Positions 34,493 to 43,283 of a stretch of DNA of 64,000 nt are shown in pieces. The translations under genes and the position numbers were made by a program. Position 1 is the stretch's first letter. Every line of letters starts with the position of its first letter. The stretch lies in the NCBI GenBank assembly GCA_037444075.1, contig JBBIND010000002.1:124001-188000 (forward strand), written 5' to 3'. The notes beneath the pieces are model-generated. The model did no database searches. It saw only the letters and a list, made by a program, of their open reading frames with translations, and was not told the DNA's origin. This DNA comes from JBBIND01 sp037444075. Its GTDB lineage: Bacteria; Acidobacteriota; Terriglobia; Bryobacterales; Bryobacteraceae.

Positions 34493-35308
34493 ATGACCTT
34501 TCTCCGCAACGCATTCAACCATGCCGTGTTGTTCCTGCTGGCTGTGTCCGCGGGACTAGCCGCGGCGCAGCAGGCGCAGGCTCCGGAAGGGCTTGAAAAG
34601 GCGCTGGTCGAGCGCGTGAAGTTCTTCTACCAGGCGCATGTGGACGGGAAGTTCAGGGTTGCGGATAAGGTCGTGGCCGAGGACAGCAAAGACGCTTTTT
34701 TCGAGGCGGAAAAGCGCCGGTACGACGCCTTCGAGATCGTCAAGGTGGCGTTTGAGGATAACTTCTCACGCGCCCGCGTCCTGGTTTCCTGCGACGCCGA
34801 GATGCAGATGCCCGGCTTCCCCACGAGCAAAGCCAAGGTCCCTGTCCAGAGCCTTTGGAAGCTCGAGAACGGTGAATGGTTCTGGCACGTGGCGCCGGTC
34901 CCGGCCGTGGATTCTCCGTTCGGTTCGATGACGCCGGGCCAAGGCGGCTCCGCCAGCTTCATCTCCGCCGGGCCACGGAGTTTCTCGGATCTGTCTCAAC
35001 TAGCCAAACTGGATCGGGAGCAGATCACGTTTCAGCCGCAACAACTTGGCCGCGAGGAAGTCGTAATCACGCACTCACTCCCCGGCGAATTGGAGTTGAA
35101 GCTGGAGGCAGTGAGCCATCCCGCGCTCAAGGTCGCGCTCGATACGACAAACCTGAAGCCGGGCGCTGCGGCGCGTCTGTCGGTGCACCATCACCCCGTG
35201 GAGAAGCCGGCTCCCAGGGAGGTGGAAGTGCTCGTGAGAGTGCTGCCGATTGAGACCGTGCTTCGCCTTCGCGTCGTGATTGCTGCGGCTGCTCCCGCGG
35301 CGCCATGA
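34493..35308 (+). CDS. Secreted protein of unknown function
   Basis: 271 residues with a signal peptide (AVLFLLAVSAGLAAAQ). Residues about 35-130 read as an alpha/beta NTF2-like shape: LVERVKFFYQAHVDGKFRVA, then VVAEDSKDAFFEAEK, a variable core and SLWKLENGEWFWHVAPV, a W-K-x-x-x-G-x-W pattern frequent in SnoaL/NTF2-like proteins. A Pro/Gly-rich link leads to a beta-rich C-terminal half that includes FQPQQLGREEVVITHSLPGE, similar in style to DUF1573-type sandwiches. Neither match is certain. It starts 11 nt after tRNA-Gln and could be transcribed from the tRNA promoter by read-through. Confidence 0.65.
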   Translation: MTFLRNAFNHAVLFLLAVSAGLAAAQQAQAPEGLEKALVERVKFFYQAHVDGKFRVADKVVAEDSKDAFFEAEKRRYDAFEIVKVAFEDNFSRARVLVSCDAEMQMPGFPTSKAKVPVQSLWKLENGEWFWHVAPVPAVDSPFGSMTPGQGGSASFISAGPRSFSDLSQLAKLDREQITFQPQQLGREEVVITHSLPGELELKLEAVSHPALKVALDTTNLKPGAAARLSVHHHPVEKPAPREVEVLVRVLPIETVLRLRVVIAAAAPAAP

Positions 35309-35367
35309 TCGGTTCCGGCTGAACCTGGCACCTTACTTGCACCGATAGCGGTTAGAGATCACCTGCT

Positions 35368-35955
35368 ATGATCGCCCCGATAAAAAACCAAACTGCGTCT
35401 TCTTTGCTGGCGGCATCCCTGGCCGAACTCCCGGGAGCCCCGGCGGGCGCCGCCAACTCCTTCGAAAATCAGCTCAAGAGCGCTCTGGAGGAGTCCTTGG
35501 GCAAGGACGGTGGAGTGCTTGCCAATGCTCGCCTGAGCGTATCCAAAGAGGCGGGTGAAGGAGCCCCGGGCACGCCCGCGGGGAGTCGATTTGTTGTCAC
35601 TGTCGAGATTCCACCACAAGCGGCCGCCAGTTCTTCCTCCGAGCCTCCGGCGAACCAGAAGGCCGCTGCCGCACAACCGGCGGCTGCCGCCGCTCCCGCT
35701 GTGGTGAACAAGGACGCCGTGACCATCCTGCGCGAGCAACTCAGCGCCATGGGCATCGCCTCTAACCAGATGCGTTTCGAACGTTGGGATGAGGTTATCA
35801 ACAATGTGGGCGGCAACTACGTCAACCGGTTGATTCGGGTGGACATCGGCAACGGGATCTCTGAAGACTTCTGCGCCACCGGGACCATGCAGAAGCCCTA
35901 TATCACGGCCACCGAAATCCTCCGGTTGCAGAAGATGGGGAATGTCGTGGCGTGA
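35368..35955 (+). CDS. Protein of unknown function with Ala/Pro-rich linker
   Basis: 195 residues, no signal peptide or membrane segment. The N-terminal part (SSLLAASLAELPG, then NSFENQLKSALEESLG) is Ala/Ser-rich and helical; a low-complexity Ala/Pro linker spans about residues 85-115; the C-terminal 80 residues look folded (VTILREQLSAMGIASNQMRF, then WDEVINNVGGNYVNRLIRV, then ITATEILRLQKM). The layout, with helical front, flexible middle and compact end, is seen in flagellar-hook or secretion-associated proteins, but I cannot assign a family. It ends at a strong hairpin shared with the convergent unknown gene. Confidence 0.65.
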   Translation: MIAPIKNQTASSLLAASLAELPGAPAGAANSFENQLKSALEESLGKDGGVLANARLSVSKEAGEGAPGTPAGSRFVVTVEIPPQAAASSSSEPPANQKAAAAQPAAAAAPAVVNKDAVTILREQLSAMGIASNQMRFERWDEVINNVGGNYVNRLIRVDIGNGISEDFCATGTMQKPYITATEILRLQKMGNVVA

Positions 35956-35958
35956 GCA

Positions 35959-35979
35959 CAGGGGCGCAGCGCGCCCCTG
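35959..35979. terminator. Symmetrical GC hairpin between convergent genes
   Basis: CAGGGGCGC pairs perfectly with GCGCCCCTG across a 3-nt loop (AGC). It occupies the 33-bp gap between the stops at 35955 and 35989 and could act on both strands. No T-run follows on either strand, so termination would need Rho or another factor. Confidence 0.5.
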
Positions 35980-35988
35980 CGCCGGTGA

Positions 35989-36507
35989 TCAGAGAGTAAT
36001 GCCCAACTTCTGGGCGATGCTACGCAGAAGAGCCCGGTCACGGGCAGTAAAGCCGTGCTCCAGGTTCTCATACAGCTCTTTGTTGCGGACGACCACGATG
36101 CCGCCGAAGTCCCAGGCCAATTCTTCGCCCTCAGCCAGCGGACGCAGCGGGCAGGGGATCTCAGGCACATCGGCGCCGGGCAGATTGGTGACGCCGGGTC
36201 CCTTGGGCGGGATGTTTACCGTGCTGGCGATCTCCCTGGATAGCGCCAGGATATCGAGGAAGGGCTTTCCATCCGGTCCAGCGAGTGGCTTGCCGTTATC
36301 GTCGTTTACGGCCAGTACGTGCTCGTAGATGATGGTCCTGCGGGTAGACTGCGCGGCCTTTGGGTCGAACCAGCCCTTGGGAGCCCGGTTAGGATTCCAG
36401 GGTGGCGCTTCCTGCCCTGTAATCTGCTCGTAAGCTTCGCGGGTTTGGAAGTACGGAAACAGGTAGAGGTTCTCAAGTCCGTATTTCGGGAAGGGTAATG
36501 CTGGCAA
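35989..36507 (-). CDS. Protein of unknown function, TTG start with strong ribosome site
   Basis: 172 residues. The start is TTG at 36507, supported by AAAGGAGG ending 7 nt upstream. No signal peptide or membrane segment. The sequence is rich in Pro, Trp and aromatic residues: YGLENLYLFPYFQTREAYEQ, then APPWNPNRAPKGWFDP, then RTIIYEHVLAVNDDNGKPL, and ends with FTARDRALLRSIAQKLG. I do not recognise a family. An 8-bp inverted repeat lies 73-92 bp upstream and may control it. It converges with another unknown gene. Confidence 0.65.
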   Translation of the reverse strand: MPALPFPKYGLENLYLFPYFQTREAYEQITGQEAPPWNPNRAPKGWFDPKAAQSTRRTIIYEHVLAVNDDNGKPLAGPDGKPFLDILALSREIASTVNIPPKGPGVTNLPGADVPEIPCPLRPLAEGEELAWDFGGIVVVRNKELYENLEHGFTARDRALLRSIAQKLGITL

Positions 36508-36579
36508 TGAATAGCCTCCTTTCGGCTCCAGGCTATCCAGCCAATGGGCGGCTGATCCTCACTGGATTGGCCAACGCAT

Positions 36580-36599
36580 TGAATCCAAAACTGGATTCA
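36580..36599. promoter_or_regulatory. 20-bp inverted repeat TGAATCCA-AAAC-TGGATTCA
   Basis: Perfect 8-bp arms around a 4-nt AAAC spacer, in the 255-bp gap between the genes at 36507 and 36763 on the minus strand. It lies 73-92 bp upstream of the TTG-start gene, a typical distance for a repressor operator. The partial sequence ACTGGATT occurs again about 28 bp upstream on the plus strand. Function not shown. Confidence 0.4.
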
Positions 36600-36706
36600 G
36601 ATTCGCTTTCCTGGTGACTCGGTGTTGCGGCTCACCCTCGATGACAGGGCGCGCGCCTCCTTTCGAAGTCCTCTCGGGACGAGCGGCAGGGTGCCGGGCG
36701 CCGGCC

Positions 36707-36749
36707 AAAAAAAAGAGCCGGCAGCCCGTCTTAGGACAAGCTGCCGGCT
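36707..36749 (-). terminator. Intrinsic terminator after the Ig-repeat protein gene
   Basis: On the minus strand a 9-bp perfect stem (AGCCGGCAG / CTGCCGGCT, arms 36741-36749 and 36716-36724, 16-nt loop) is followed after two bases by eight Ts (A8 at 36707-36714 on the plus strand). It begins 14 bp after the stop at 36763. This is the clearest Rho-independent terminator in the window. Confidence 0.85.
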
Positions 36750-36762
36750 AGGATAGTGTAGC

Positions 36763-39700
36763 TTACTGGATGGCGATCGACGAGCCGTTGGCGAAGACCG
36801 GTACCCCGTCCGCTCCCACCACGGCGATGGCGAAGTTCCGCGCCGGGCCCGTGGCGGTGTCGGCAGGCACCTCGAAGCTGACGACGTAGACGCCGATCAG
36901 GTTAATCGCGTATTCGGTAGAGACCACCCTCACGCCGCCGTCGTTCACTCCAACGATCAGCGGCCTAAGAGGACTCTGTCCGCCCACGCCAGCCCGGTTC
37001 GTGCTGGTCGCCGGGGTCACTTGGCCGGCTCCCGTGAAGTAAGCCTTCAGGACCTCTCCGCGCCGCGCGGGGTTCTCCGGCGACACATAGGTTCCATCCG
37101 GCCTCTGCACCACGGCGTAGCGCCGGCCGCTTGCATCGACAGTCTCAAACAGACCCGGCTGAAGAGGCACAACCGGGATATTGTTGATCGTGCTTGAACC
37201 GCCGCTTACGCGGACCGTGATCGAAACGGCTCCCGGAGCTCCCAGTTCGAACGGGGCCTGTACCGTGACGGATTCCATTCCACTCACGTTGGCCACGTGG
37301 TAGATGGGGGCCGGGATGTTGCCGAATATGACTTCCACGCCGGCCAACCGCGTCGGCAAGGGTCCGATGATCGAGTTGGGCGTGACGACGCCTTGCACCG
37401 TGGGGGCAATGCCTGGCCCGGCGATGGTTACTATGCCTCCCGGTACGACACCCGGTCTGCCGCTCGCCGTGTTGTAGATTCGGCTCGCGTCGAGCGCGGG
37501 TCCTGGAGGTATGACCGTCAAGGTAAACGTCACTGCCGGCAGCGCTCCCACAGTGGCCCGGACAACAACCTGGCCGGGAGTGCCGCCTGCCCGCACGCTG
37601 ATGGAGGCCCTGCCTTGAGCATCCGTGGTCGCCGTAGCAGCCGACAGCGTGGCCGGACCGGTTACCGCGAAGGCAACCGCCGTGCCGGGCACCGGCTGAT
37701 TGCGGTCATCGTTGACCTGCACCACCAGCGGCAGCCCGAACGCCTGGTTCAGGAAAGCGGTTTGACCGTCACCGGAAACCCGCAAGAACTGCGCCAGGGT
37801 CACATTGGTAATCAAGTTGAAGGTGACCGAAGGTTGCGTGCCGGCGACGGCCCGAACCCGAATCTGAACTGGTCCTCCGCCTCCCAAGCGGACGCGTGTG
37901 GAGACCAGGCCGGCGAAATCGCCCGCCGAGATGGTGTTCAGGAGCGTGGCCGTGCCACTGATGACCTCCCAGGCGACGGCGGCTCCAGGCAGAGTGTTGC
38001 CGAATCCGTCGCTGATTTCAGCCACCAGCGCGGCGGGGAGAGTCTCGCCCGGCAGGCCGGACTGACCGTCTCCACGGATGATGCGCATGAGGCCAGGATC
38101 GCCCGCCCGGACCACGAGGTTGTAGAACCGCTCGAAGTACCCGCCCACGTTGAGAGCCAGCCGCGTTGTGCCTGCGCGTCCGGAGAACAGGACGTCGCAG
38201 GTGGCGACACCGGTTCCGTCTGTGAGCGTAGTAGGATTAGGCACGCACCGGGCCGTTGGGCCGCCCTCCTCAGCAGTCCCGCTGACCGTCAGTCCCACGT
38301 TCATCAGTGGACCGCCAATAACCGGACCGCTGCTCGTTGTGACACGGACCTGGAAAGCTCCGGCGCGTACTTCACCCGACTTCCCGGTGACGGTGAGCAC
38401 GTCTTCTGAGGGAACCAGAATAGTGGTGGACGGAAAAGTCCCAGGGAAGCCGCCGATTACACCAGGTATCAGGGTGACATGGAATTCCACCGCGCTGTCC
38501 GTTGTGCTGACGTTCACCGTGACTTGGCCGGATGATTGCCCCAGCGTGAGCGGCGAAGCGCTATAGACGTTGCTGGTTTGGCCGGTGGCGTCAGTGGTTG
38601 TGATCCGCTCGCCAAACGTCAGCGTCGTGGATCCTTCCTGGAGGAACCCTTGTCCAACACGCCAGAGCACGCTGGCTCCCGCCACCGGGTTTCCGGTTGC
38701 GTCGGTCAGCCTGACTACCAGCCGTTGGTTGGTGGAACTGTTGTCGAAAATGACCTGCCCGTTCCCGGAGACGATGCGGAGACCGCCCACTGTGGCGCCT
38801 GGGCCGGTACCCGGTCCGGTGCCGGGCGGAGGCACGGCAGACGGGTCGACTGCCAGGGGAAATGCCGCCGCCAAGCCCGCTCCCGTCACGGTGGCGATGA
38901 CGTTGAATCCGCCCGTCGTCGTGGGCATGTTCACCCTGACGGATGCAAAGCCTTGAGCATTTGTATTGACAAGGCTCGTGCCGTCAAACGTGGCGCCGAT
39001 AGCCGTGGTCGCGAAGCTGACGGGCACATTGTAGAGTGGCCGGCCAATCGAACTCACCAGCCTCAACACCAGAGGCAGGGAGCGGCCTCCGGGAGGAAGC
39101 GCCGGCTGACTCAGGTTGTACTGGATGATTCCGCCTGGCGGGTCCGTGCTCGGTACGGCCGCTGGACCGGCAAAAACTGCCTCGCCTGGAGTAGCGCCGA
39201 CGTTCAATTCGCCTTCCAGCGACGTAGTAAACAGCCGAATGCGGTAGACCCTGTTCGGCACCAACGATTGGAGAACATTAAGCGGCGCCACCACGTACAG
39301 GAACCTCGGGTCAGGAAGTTCTTCCGAAACGGCCACGGACTCAACGATGGGGATGTTCCCCAGCCCGCCGAAGAAAGACTCCATCAACCCCGCGTCGGGC
39401 AATGCGCCACCTCCCGGGGGGGCCGAAGGGAGGTTAATCTGGTAGGCCCTCTTGGCCGGCACGCTGGTGGCGCTGGAAACCGCAAAAGCACGGTTGTTGC
39501 CGGCCACGACGAATTTCTCCAGCACCAGGCCGGTGAGTCCCGGAGTGGTGTTGGGGAGGATGGCGACTGAGCTTTGAACGTAGTCCAAGGAGATAACGAA
39601 GGCGAGTGATCCGGCCGCGGGCTGAAGGTTCAACATCACGGCGCGCGTTCCGTCCGGCGTGAACTGTATCTTGCCCGGCAGACCGTTCACGGTGAACTGT

Positions 39701-40380
39701 CTACGCACAGCCGCCGGATCCAGGGTCGGGCGCCCGCCATCGATCTCCAGGACGCGGTTCTGGGTGCTGACGTAAACGAGACCGTTGGGCCCAACCGAGA
39801 CTGCCGTGGCATTGGAGCCTGGTATGTTCACGGAGCCGACCACCGCTGCGGTGCTCAGATCAACTGCCGTGAGCCGCTGTGAAGTCGGGCTCAGGATGAA
39901 GGCCCTGCGGGAGTCGAGGCTGATGGCGACGTCCGTCGGGTTGATTCCGACATCCACGGGCGCAAACTGCAGCAACTCGGCGTCTAAAGCCGTATCGAGA
40001 ACCCGCAGCCCGCCGGCTACGACAACCAGTTTTGACCCGTCAGGCGTAAGCGCCGCCTCTTGCGCGGCTTGACCAAAGTTGAACGCCGCTCCAATGGGGC
40101 TGAAGGACGCAGTGAGGATCGTTACGGTGCCCGTGCCGGATCGTGCGACAACGTAGTACTTGACATCGCCCGCCACGCTGGTGGGTTTTGCCAACACCTT
40201 GAATGCGGAGGAAGGAACCGTGAAAGTCGTGCCCGTCGCGAATGGGTCTCCGGTGAGAACGACAGCGGTGCCCGTCGGGCTGGTGCTGCTCGGCAGAACG
40301 ACGACATTGCGTGCCTGCAGTGCGGACGCGCAGAGGCCCAAAACAAGGACCCCTAAAGAAAGAAGCCTGGTGTAAATCAA
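36763..40380 (-). CDS. Large secreted Ig-repeat protein with Soli_cterm (TIGR03437-type) end
   Basis: 1205 residues. A signal peptide (LLSLGVLVLGLCASALQA) leads to a beta-propeller-like region (about 30-330; repeats such as DVAISLDSRRAFILSPTSQR). A series of bacterial Ig-like domains follows, about 430-970, with the phrase D-G-x-G-x-A or D-A-x-G-Q-x before each V-x-V strand (FDGTSLVNTNAQGFASVRV, TDATGQTSNVYSASPL). The last ~235 residues (IYNTASGRPGVVPGGIVTI to FANGSSIAIQ) match the C-terminal domain typical of Solibacter proteins. Start TTG at 40380, supported by AGGAGG at 40386-40391. Likely a cell-surface or extracellular adhesin-like protein; function unknown. Confidence 0.85.
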   Translation of the reverse strand: MIYTRLLSLGVLVLGLCASALQARNVVVLPSSTSPTGTAVVLTGDPFATGTTFTVPSSAFKVLAKPTSVAGDVKYYVVARSGTGTVTILTASFSPIGAAFNFGQAAQEAALTPDGSKLVVVAGGLRVLDTALDAELLQFAPVDVGINPTDVAISLDSRRAFILSPTSQRLTAVDLSTAAVVGSVNIPGSNATAVSVGPNGLVYVSTQNRVLEIDGGRPTLDPAAVRRQFTVNGLPGKIQFTPDGTRAVMLNLQPAAGSLAFVISLDYVQSSVAILPNTTPGLTGLVLEKFVVAGNNRAFAVSSATSVPAKRAYQINLPSAPPGGGALPDAGLMESFFGGLGNIPIVESVAVSEELPDPRFLYVVAPLNVLQSLVPNRVYRIRLFTTSLEGELNVGATPGEAVFAGPAAVPSTDPPGGIIQYNLSQPALPPGGRSLPLVLRLVSSIGRPLYNVPVSFATTAIGATFDGTSLVNTNAQGFASVRVNMPTTTGGFNVIATVTGAGLAAAFPLAVDPSAVPPPGTGPGTGPGATVGGLRIVSGNGQVIFDNSSTNQRLVVRLTDATGNPVAGASVLWRVGQGFLQEGSTTLTFGERITTTDATGQTSNVYSASPLTLGQSSGQVTVNVSTTDSAVEFHVTLIPGVIGGFPGTFPSTTILVPSEDVLTVTGKSGEVRAGAFQVRVTTSSGPVIGGPLMNVGLTVSGTAEEGGPTARCVPNPTTLTDGTGVATCDVLFSGRAGTTRLALNVGGYFERFYNLVVRAGDPGLMRIIRGDGQSGLPGETLPAALVAEISDGFGNTLPGAAVAWEVISGTATLLNTISAGDFAGLVSTRVRLGGGGPVQIRVRAVAGTQPSVTFNLITNVTLAQFLRVSGDGQTAFLNQAFGLPLVVQVNDDRNQPVPGTAVAFAVTGPATLSAATATTDAQGRASISVRAGGTPGQVVVRATVGALPAVTFTLTVIPPGPALDASRIYNTASGRPGVVPGGIVTIAGPGIAPTVQGVVTPNSIIGPLPTRLAGVEVIFGNIPAPIYHVANVSGMESVTVQAPFELGAPGAVSITVRVSGGSSTINNIPVVPLQPGLFETVDASGRRYAVVQRPDGTYVSPENPARRGEVLKAYFTGAGQVTPATSTNRAGVGGQSPLRPLIVGVNDGGVRVVSTEYAINLIGVYVVSFEVPADTATGPARNFAIAVVGADGVPVFANGSSIAIQ

Positions 40381-40852
40381 GGAATCCTCCTGGCGGGTGG
40401 GTAGGGGATTTGCGCTTTTAGAAAGAGCACTTTATATGTTAACACGAAACCGGCAGAGACCACTCGCCAAGAGCAGGAATTCTTTGAAGTTCCACGTTTA
40501 CTCGACTGGGGAAACATATCGGCGCCTCTCCGTGCCATTTCGTCCGGCTCGTGTTTCTGGTCTTTCTGGCTGCGCACAGTCCCGCTCAGGACCAGCTTAA
40601 CGCCATCCGCCTCCCGGATGTGAACACTTCGAATCTTGCTCATGGCTCGGCTCAAGACCTGCGCGCCTCCTCCTCCGCCTGCTCTTTGATGAGCTCCCGG
40701 TGCAGGCGCTGGTTCAACCCAGGGTCACCGCGCATCCACACCCGGAGGCCAAATGAAGAAGGCGCATCGCCATCGATCTCTCCGCATGACTGAAACTGCG
40801 GCTGCCGGCCCGACACACGGTCCGGCTTGTTGTACACTCTACAGATAATTCG
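40381..40852 (-). promoter_or_regulatory. 472-bp intergenic region with -10 TATAAA at 40431-40436
   Basis: On the minus strand TATAAA (40431-40436), next to a TGTTAACA palindrome (40438-40445), would give a leader of about 43 nt with AGGAGG before the TTG at 40380. The rest of the gap (40446-40852) shows no convincing gene or repeat. Short plus-strand A/T-rich boxes (TACACT 40833-40838, TACAGA 40840-40845) precede the response-regulator start. Confidence 0.4.
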
Positions 40853-41437
40853 ATGGCCGGCGCACGACCGATCCGTATTCTGACCGCCCATAGTCAACCG
40901 CAGTTGCGCGTGGGCATGGCCGCTTCCATCCGCGCACAGCCGGACATGCGCCTGGTGGCCGAAGCGGGCGACGCGCAGTCTGCCATCGGTAACTATCGGG
41001 CACACCGGCCGGACGTTGCTCTCATTGACCTTCGGCTCACAGTCCTGAGCGGTTTGGAAGCGATTGCCGCGATTCGCGCCGAGTTTCCGGGAGCCCGCAT
41101 CATTGTCCTCGCCAGTCATGAAGACGGCGAGAAGCTTCTGCGGGCGCTGCAGGCAGGGGCGCGGGGCTTTGTGCTCAAAGATCAATTAAGCAGAGAGTTG
41201 ATTGATGCGATCCGCCTCGTGGCGAAAGGCGGACGGTATCTGCCCGCGCCCGTTTCCAGGATTGCCAGGCCCCACGCCATGCGCACTATCTCCCCTGGCG
41301 AGAGCGACGAGTTGCGCCTGTTGACCCGCGGACTGAATGACGGGGAAATCGCCCACCAATTGCCGCTCTCCGATGACAGCGTTCCTGTTCACTTGATCGG
41401 AATCTCCGATGAACCGGGCGGTGACGACAGGCTGTAG
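40853..41437 (+). CDS. Degenerate NarL/FixJ-type response regulator
   Basis: 194 residues. The receiver retains the phospho-Asp (IDLRL, Asp59), the Ser of the switch (LASHED, Ser88) and the Lys (FVLKD, Lys109). The acidic pair that binds Mg2+, normally D-D-H-P, reads H-S-Q-P (residues 13-16), so phosphorylation is doubtful. The LuxR-type C-terminal HTH is recognisable (RLLTRGLNDGEIAHQL) but its recognition helix has V-P-V-H where V-K-x-H is usual, a proline in the middle of the DNA helix. No kinase is adjacent. It may act without phosphorylation or be losing function. Separate short promoter boxes lie just upstream. Confidence 0.75.
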   Translation: MAGARPIRILTAHSQPQLRVGMAASIRAQPDMRLVAEAGDAQSAIGNYRAHRPDVALIDLRLTVLSGLEAIAAIRAEFPGARIIVLASHEDGEKLLRALQAGARGFVLKDQLSRELIDAIRLVAKGGRYLPAPVSRIARPHAMRTISPGESDELRLLTRGLNDGEIAHQLPLSDDSVPVHLIGISDEPGGDDRL

Positions 41438-41624
41438 GCTCTACTTGCCGCTGCCAGCCATGTCTTCGCGCCATTGGAGTGACCGCGGTAAGGCGGATGC
41501 GTTGGCCCCCTAACTGGCAAGCCCGGGCGGTTTCAAGCGGCTGACGAGTATCGCCGCGATGCCGCAATCTAGAGGCGAGCCACTCGTGGTGCGGGCCGCT
41601 TGCATTGTCTCCTGGTCGTCAACC

Positions 41625-42542
41625 CTAGGCCCGGAACAACGGCTCCAGGCCCGTTGCGGATGCGAGCAGGTTCTTCCGCTCGGCCGCAGTGAGTGGCTTG
41701 TGCCCGGCCGCCAAATCCAGGGCCAACCGATAAAGCCGTTCATCGCCCGGCGGAATGGCGGACGTGACCTCCTCCGACAGCGTGAACCGCAGCGCCTGCC
41801 GCGCCAGTTCCGCGTCCTCGATGGGCTTGTACCAACACTTGGGGTGAGTCCGCGCCGCGCCCTTCTCCAGGCGGGTGTGCGCCAGCGCCTTGAGCGCCAG
41901 GCGCGCGGCCCCCTTCGCCTTGGCCTTGGCCATGATCTGAGGGCCGAAACCACCCTGCGCGTACAGAACGTAGTTGACCGGGTAGAGCACCGAGTCGGTT
42001 GGAAAGCCGTCCATCAGCGCCAGCGCTGCTTCGGCCGAGTGAGCCGAGAAGCCCAGGTACCGTGCCTTGCCATCGCGGCGCGCCTGGAAGAACAACTCGG
42101 CCGCGCCTCCCGGCCCCAGAATCGCTTCGACGTCTTTCGTGGATGAGACGGCGTGAAACTGGTACAGGTCAAAATAGTCCGTGTGCAGCCGCTGGAGCGA
42201 GCGTTCCAACTCCTGCCGCGCTCCGGCCGCATCCCGGCGCTGTGTTTTGCATGCCAGGAAGACGTTCTTGCGGTAGGGCCTCAACGCTATCCCCAGCTTC
42301 ACTTCGGCCTCGCCGTCGGCGTACGAGGGTGCTACGTCAAAGTAGTTGATTCCGCGGTCAATCGAGGCCGCCACTTCGCGGTCGGCGTCCTTCTGTTCCA
42401 TGCCCACGACGACAATGCCGCCGAATCCTATGACGGACAGGCTGACGTTGTCGCGATAGGGACGCTTCGGAATCTCGGCCCGGGCGGCAGCCAAAGACGT
42501 AACAGCCGCACCCGCCGCCGCTAGAAAACTTCTGCGTTGCAT
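41625..42542 (-). CDS. Exported aldo/keto reductase
   Basis: 305 residues. The start at 42542 is set by GGGAGG six nt upstream and gives a Tat-like signal (MQRRSFLAAAGAAVTSLA). The AKR barrel follows: VIGFGGIVVVG near 45, INYFDVAPSYADGEAE with the catalytic Asp and Tyr, FLACKT with the Lys, and DLYQFHAVSS with the His. The C-terminal half is shorter than in classical AKRs, and the 4Fe-4S tail seen in some relatives is missing. Substrate unknown; oxidation of a sugar or carbonyl outside the cytoplasm is plausible. It converges with the response regulator. Confidence 0.85.
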   Translation of the reverse strand: MQRRSFLAAAGAAVTSLAAARAEIPKRPYRDNVSLSVIGFGGIVVVGMEQKDADREVAASIDRGINYFDVAPSYADGEAEVKLGIALRPYRKNVFLACKTQRRDAAGARQELERSLQRLHTDYFDLYQFHAVSSTKDVEAILGPGGAAELFFQARRDGKARYLGFSAHSAEAALALMDGFPTDSVLYPVNYVLYAQGGFGPQIMAKAKAKGAARLALKALAHTRLEKGAARTHPKCWYKPIEDAELARQALRFTLSEEVTSAIPPGDERLYRLALDLAAGHKPLTAAERKNLLASATGLEPLFRA

Positions 42543-42753
42543 AGTGAACCTCCCAGTGAATACTTCGATTTTACAGGAACGCGCCCAAAGGAACTCATCA
42601 ACTGGGGAGTCACTCAAGTCCGCAGCGCTTTGTTATCGAGGTGTATCGAAACTCTCTGGGGCCTTGCCGCGCGTGGCCAGTGTGGTTATCGAGTGCCTTC
42701 ACACGCCTCAGCATTGACTGAGCTTTGCACGCTTTTTGTTGCGAACAGCCGTC

Positions 42754-43283
42754 CTATTGCGGGGTGGAAACGGGCTCGATATATACGATTTCGCTCTGCC
42801 AGCGTCCGTGCAGGATGACGCGCACACCGGTTTCCATGAGTTGCCGCCCGGTCATCATAAGAATGCGGTAATCCTCCTGTTAGCGAACGAGATAAGTGTT
42901 CTCCGGCTTTAGGCCGCGCAGGCGAAACTGGCGGGAATTGCCCGGCGCATCGGGGCGGTAGACGAAAACGTAGGCCGAATCGCTGGCTTCGTGATAGGAC
43001 TGAAGCGCATCGTAGCGGTCCTCAGCCGGGCGCGCCGAGGTCGATCACGAAAACTTCGATCCCCAGCCTGGCGGCGATCTCCGCGTTCCGACGAAGGGTG
43101 ATCTCGTTGATGCCGAACTGGTATTTCCAGGAATCCCAGATGACGTAAGGGAAGTTCTCGTCCGGGACGGGCGGTGACAACGCCGCCTCAGCGAAGCGCT
43201 GGGTGCGAAGCCTGCCTCGTCCCATAGTGGAATATGCGGAAGAAATGGCCGGCACGGAAGCCGATCTCGACAGACAAGGCGGT
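42754..43283 (-). pseudogene. Decayed alpha-galactosidase-like (GH36/GH27 type) gene
   Basis: Four pieces can be read in order on the minus strand. About 43283-43190: ALSVEIGFRAGHFFRIFHYG, ending at a TGA. A frameshift near 43195 then gives ALSPPVPDENFPYVIWDSW, INEITLRRNAEIAARLG and EVFVIDLG, the melibiase barrel block. At about 43030 a deletion removes the rest of the barrel. The frame continues RYDALQSYHEASDSAYVFVY, then FRLRGLKPENTYLVR, meets an in-frame TAA, and continues QEDYRILMMTGRQLMETGVR to a stop at 42754. These last parts match the beta-sandwich tail of the family. The gene is clearly dead: one frameshift, one large deletion and one nonsense codon. Confidence 0.7.

Noticed and set aside
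36500..36762. Small RNA gene in the gap between 36507 and 36763
   Set aside because: Apart from the operator-like repeat and the terminator, which belong to the flanking genes, no promoter-plus-terminator pair of the right orientation is visible.
37297..39570. Two long plus-strand frames opposite the Ig-repeat gene
   Set aside because: They lack family text and ribosome sites and lie wholly opposite a protein with clear repeats and signal peptide.
40652..41185. Minus-strand frame over the response-regulator start
   Set aside because: It overlaps a recognisable receiver domain, has no family text and no ribosome site; it is a mirror of the high G+C coding strand.
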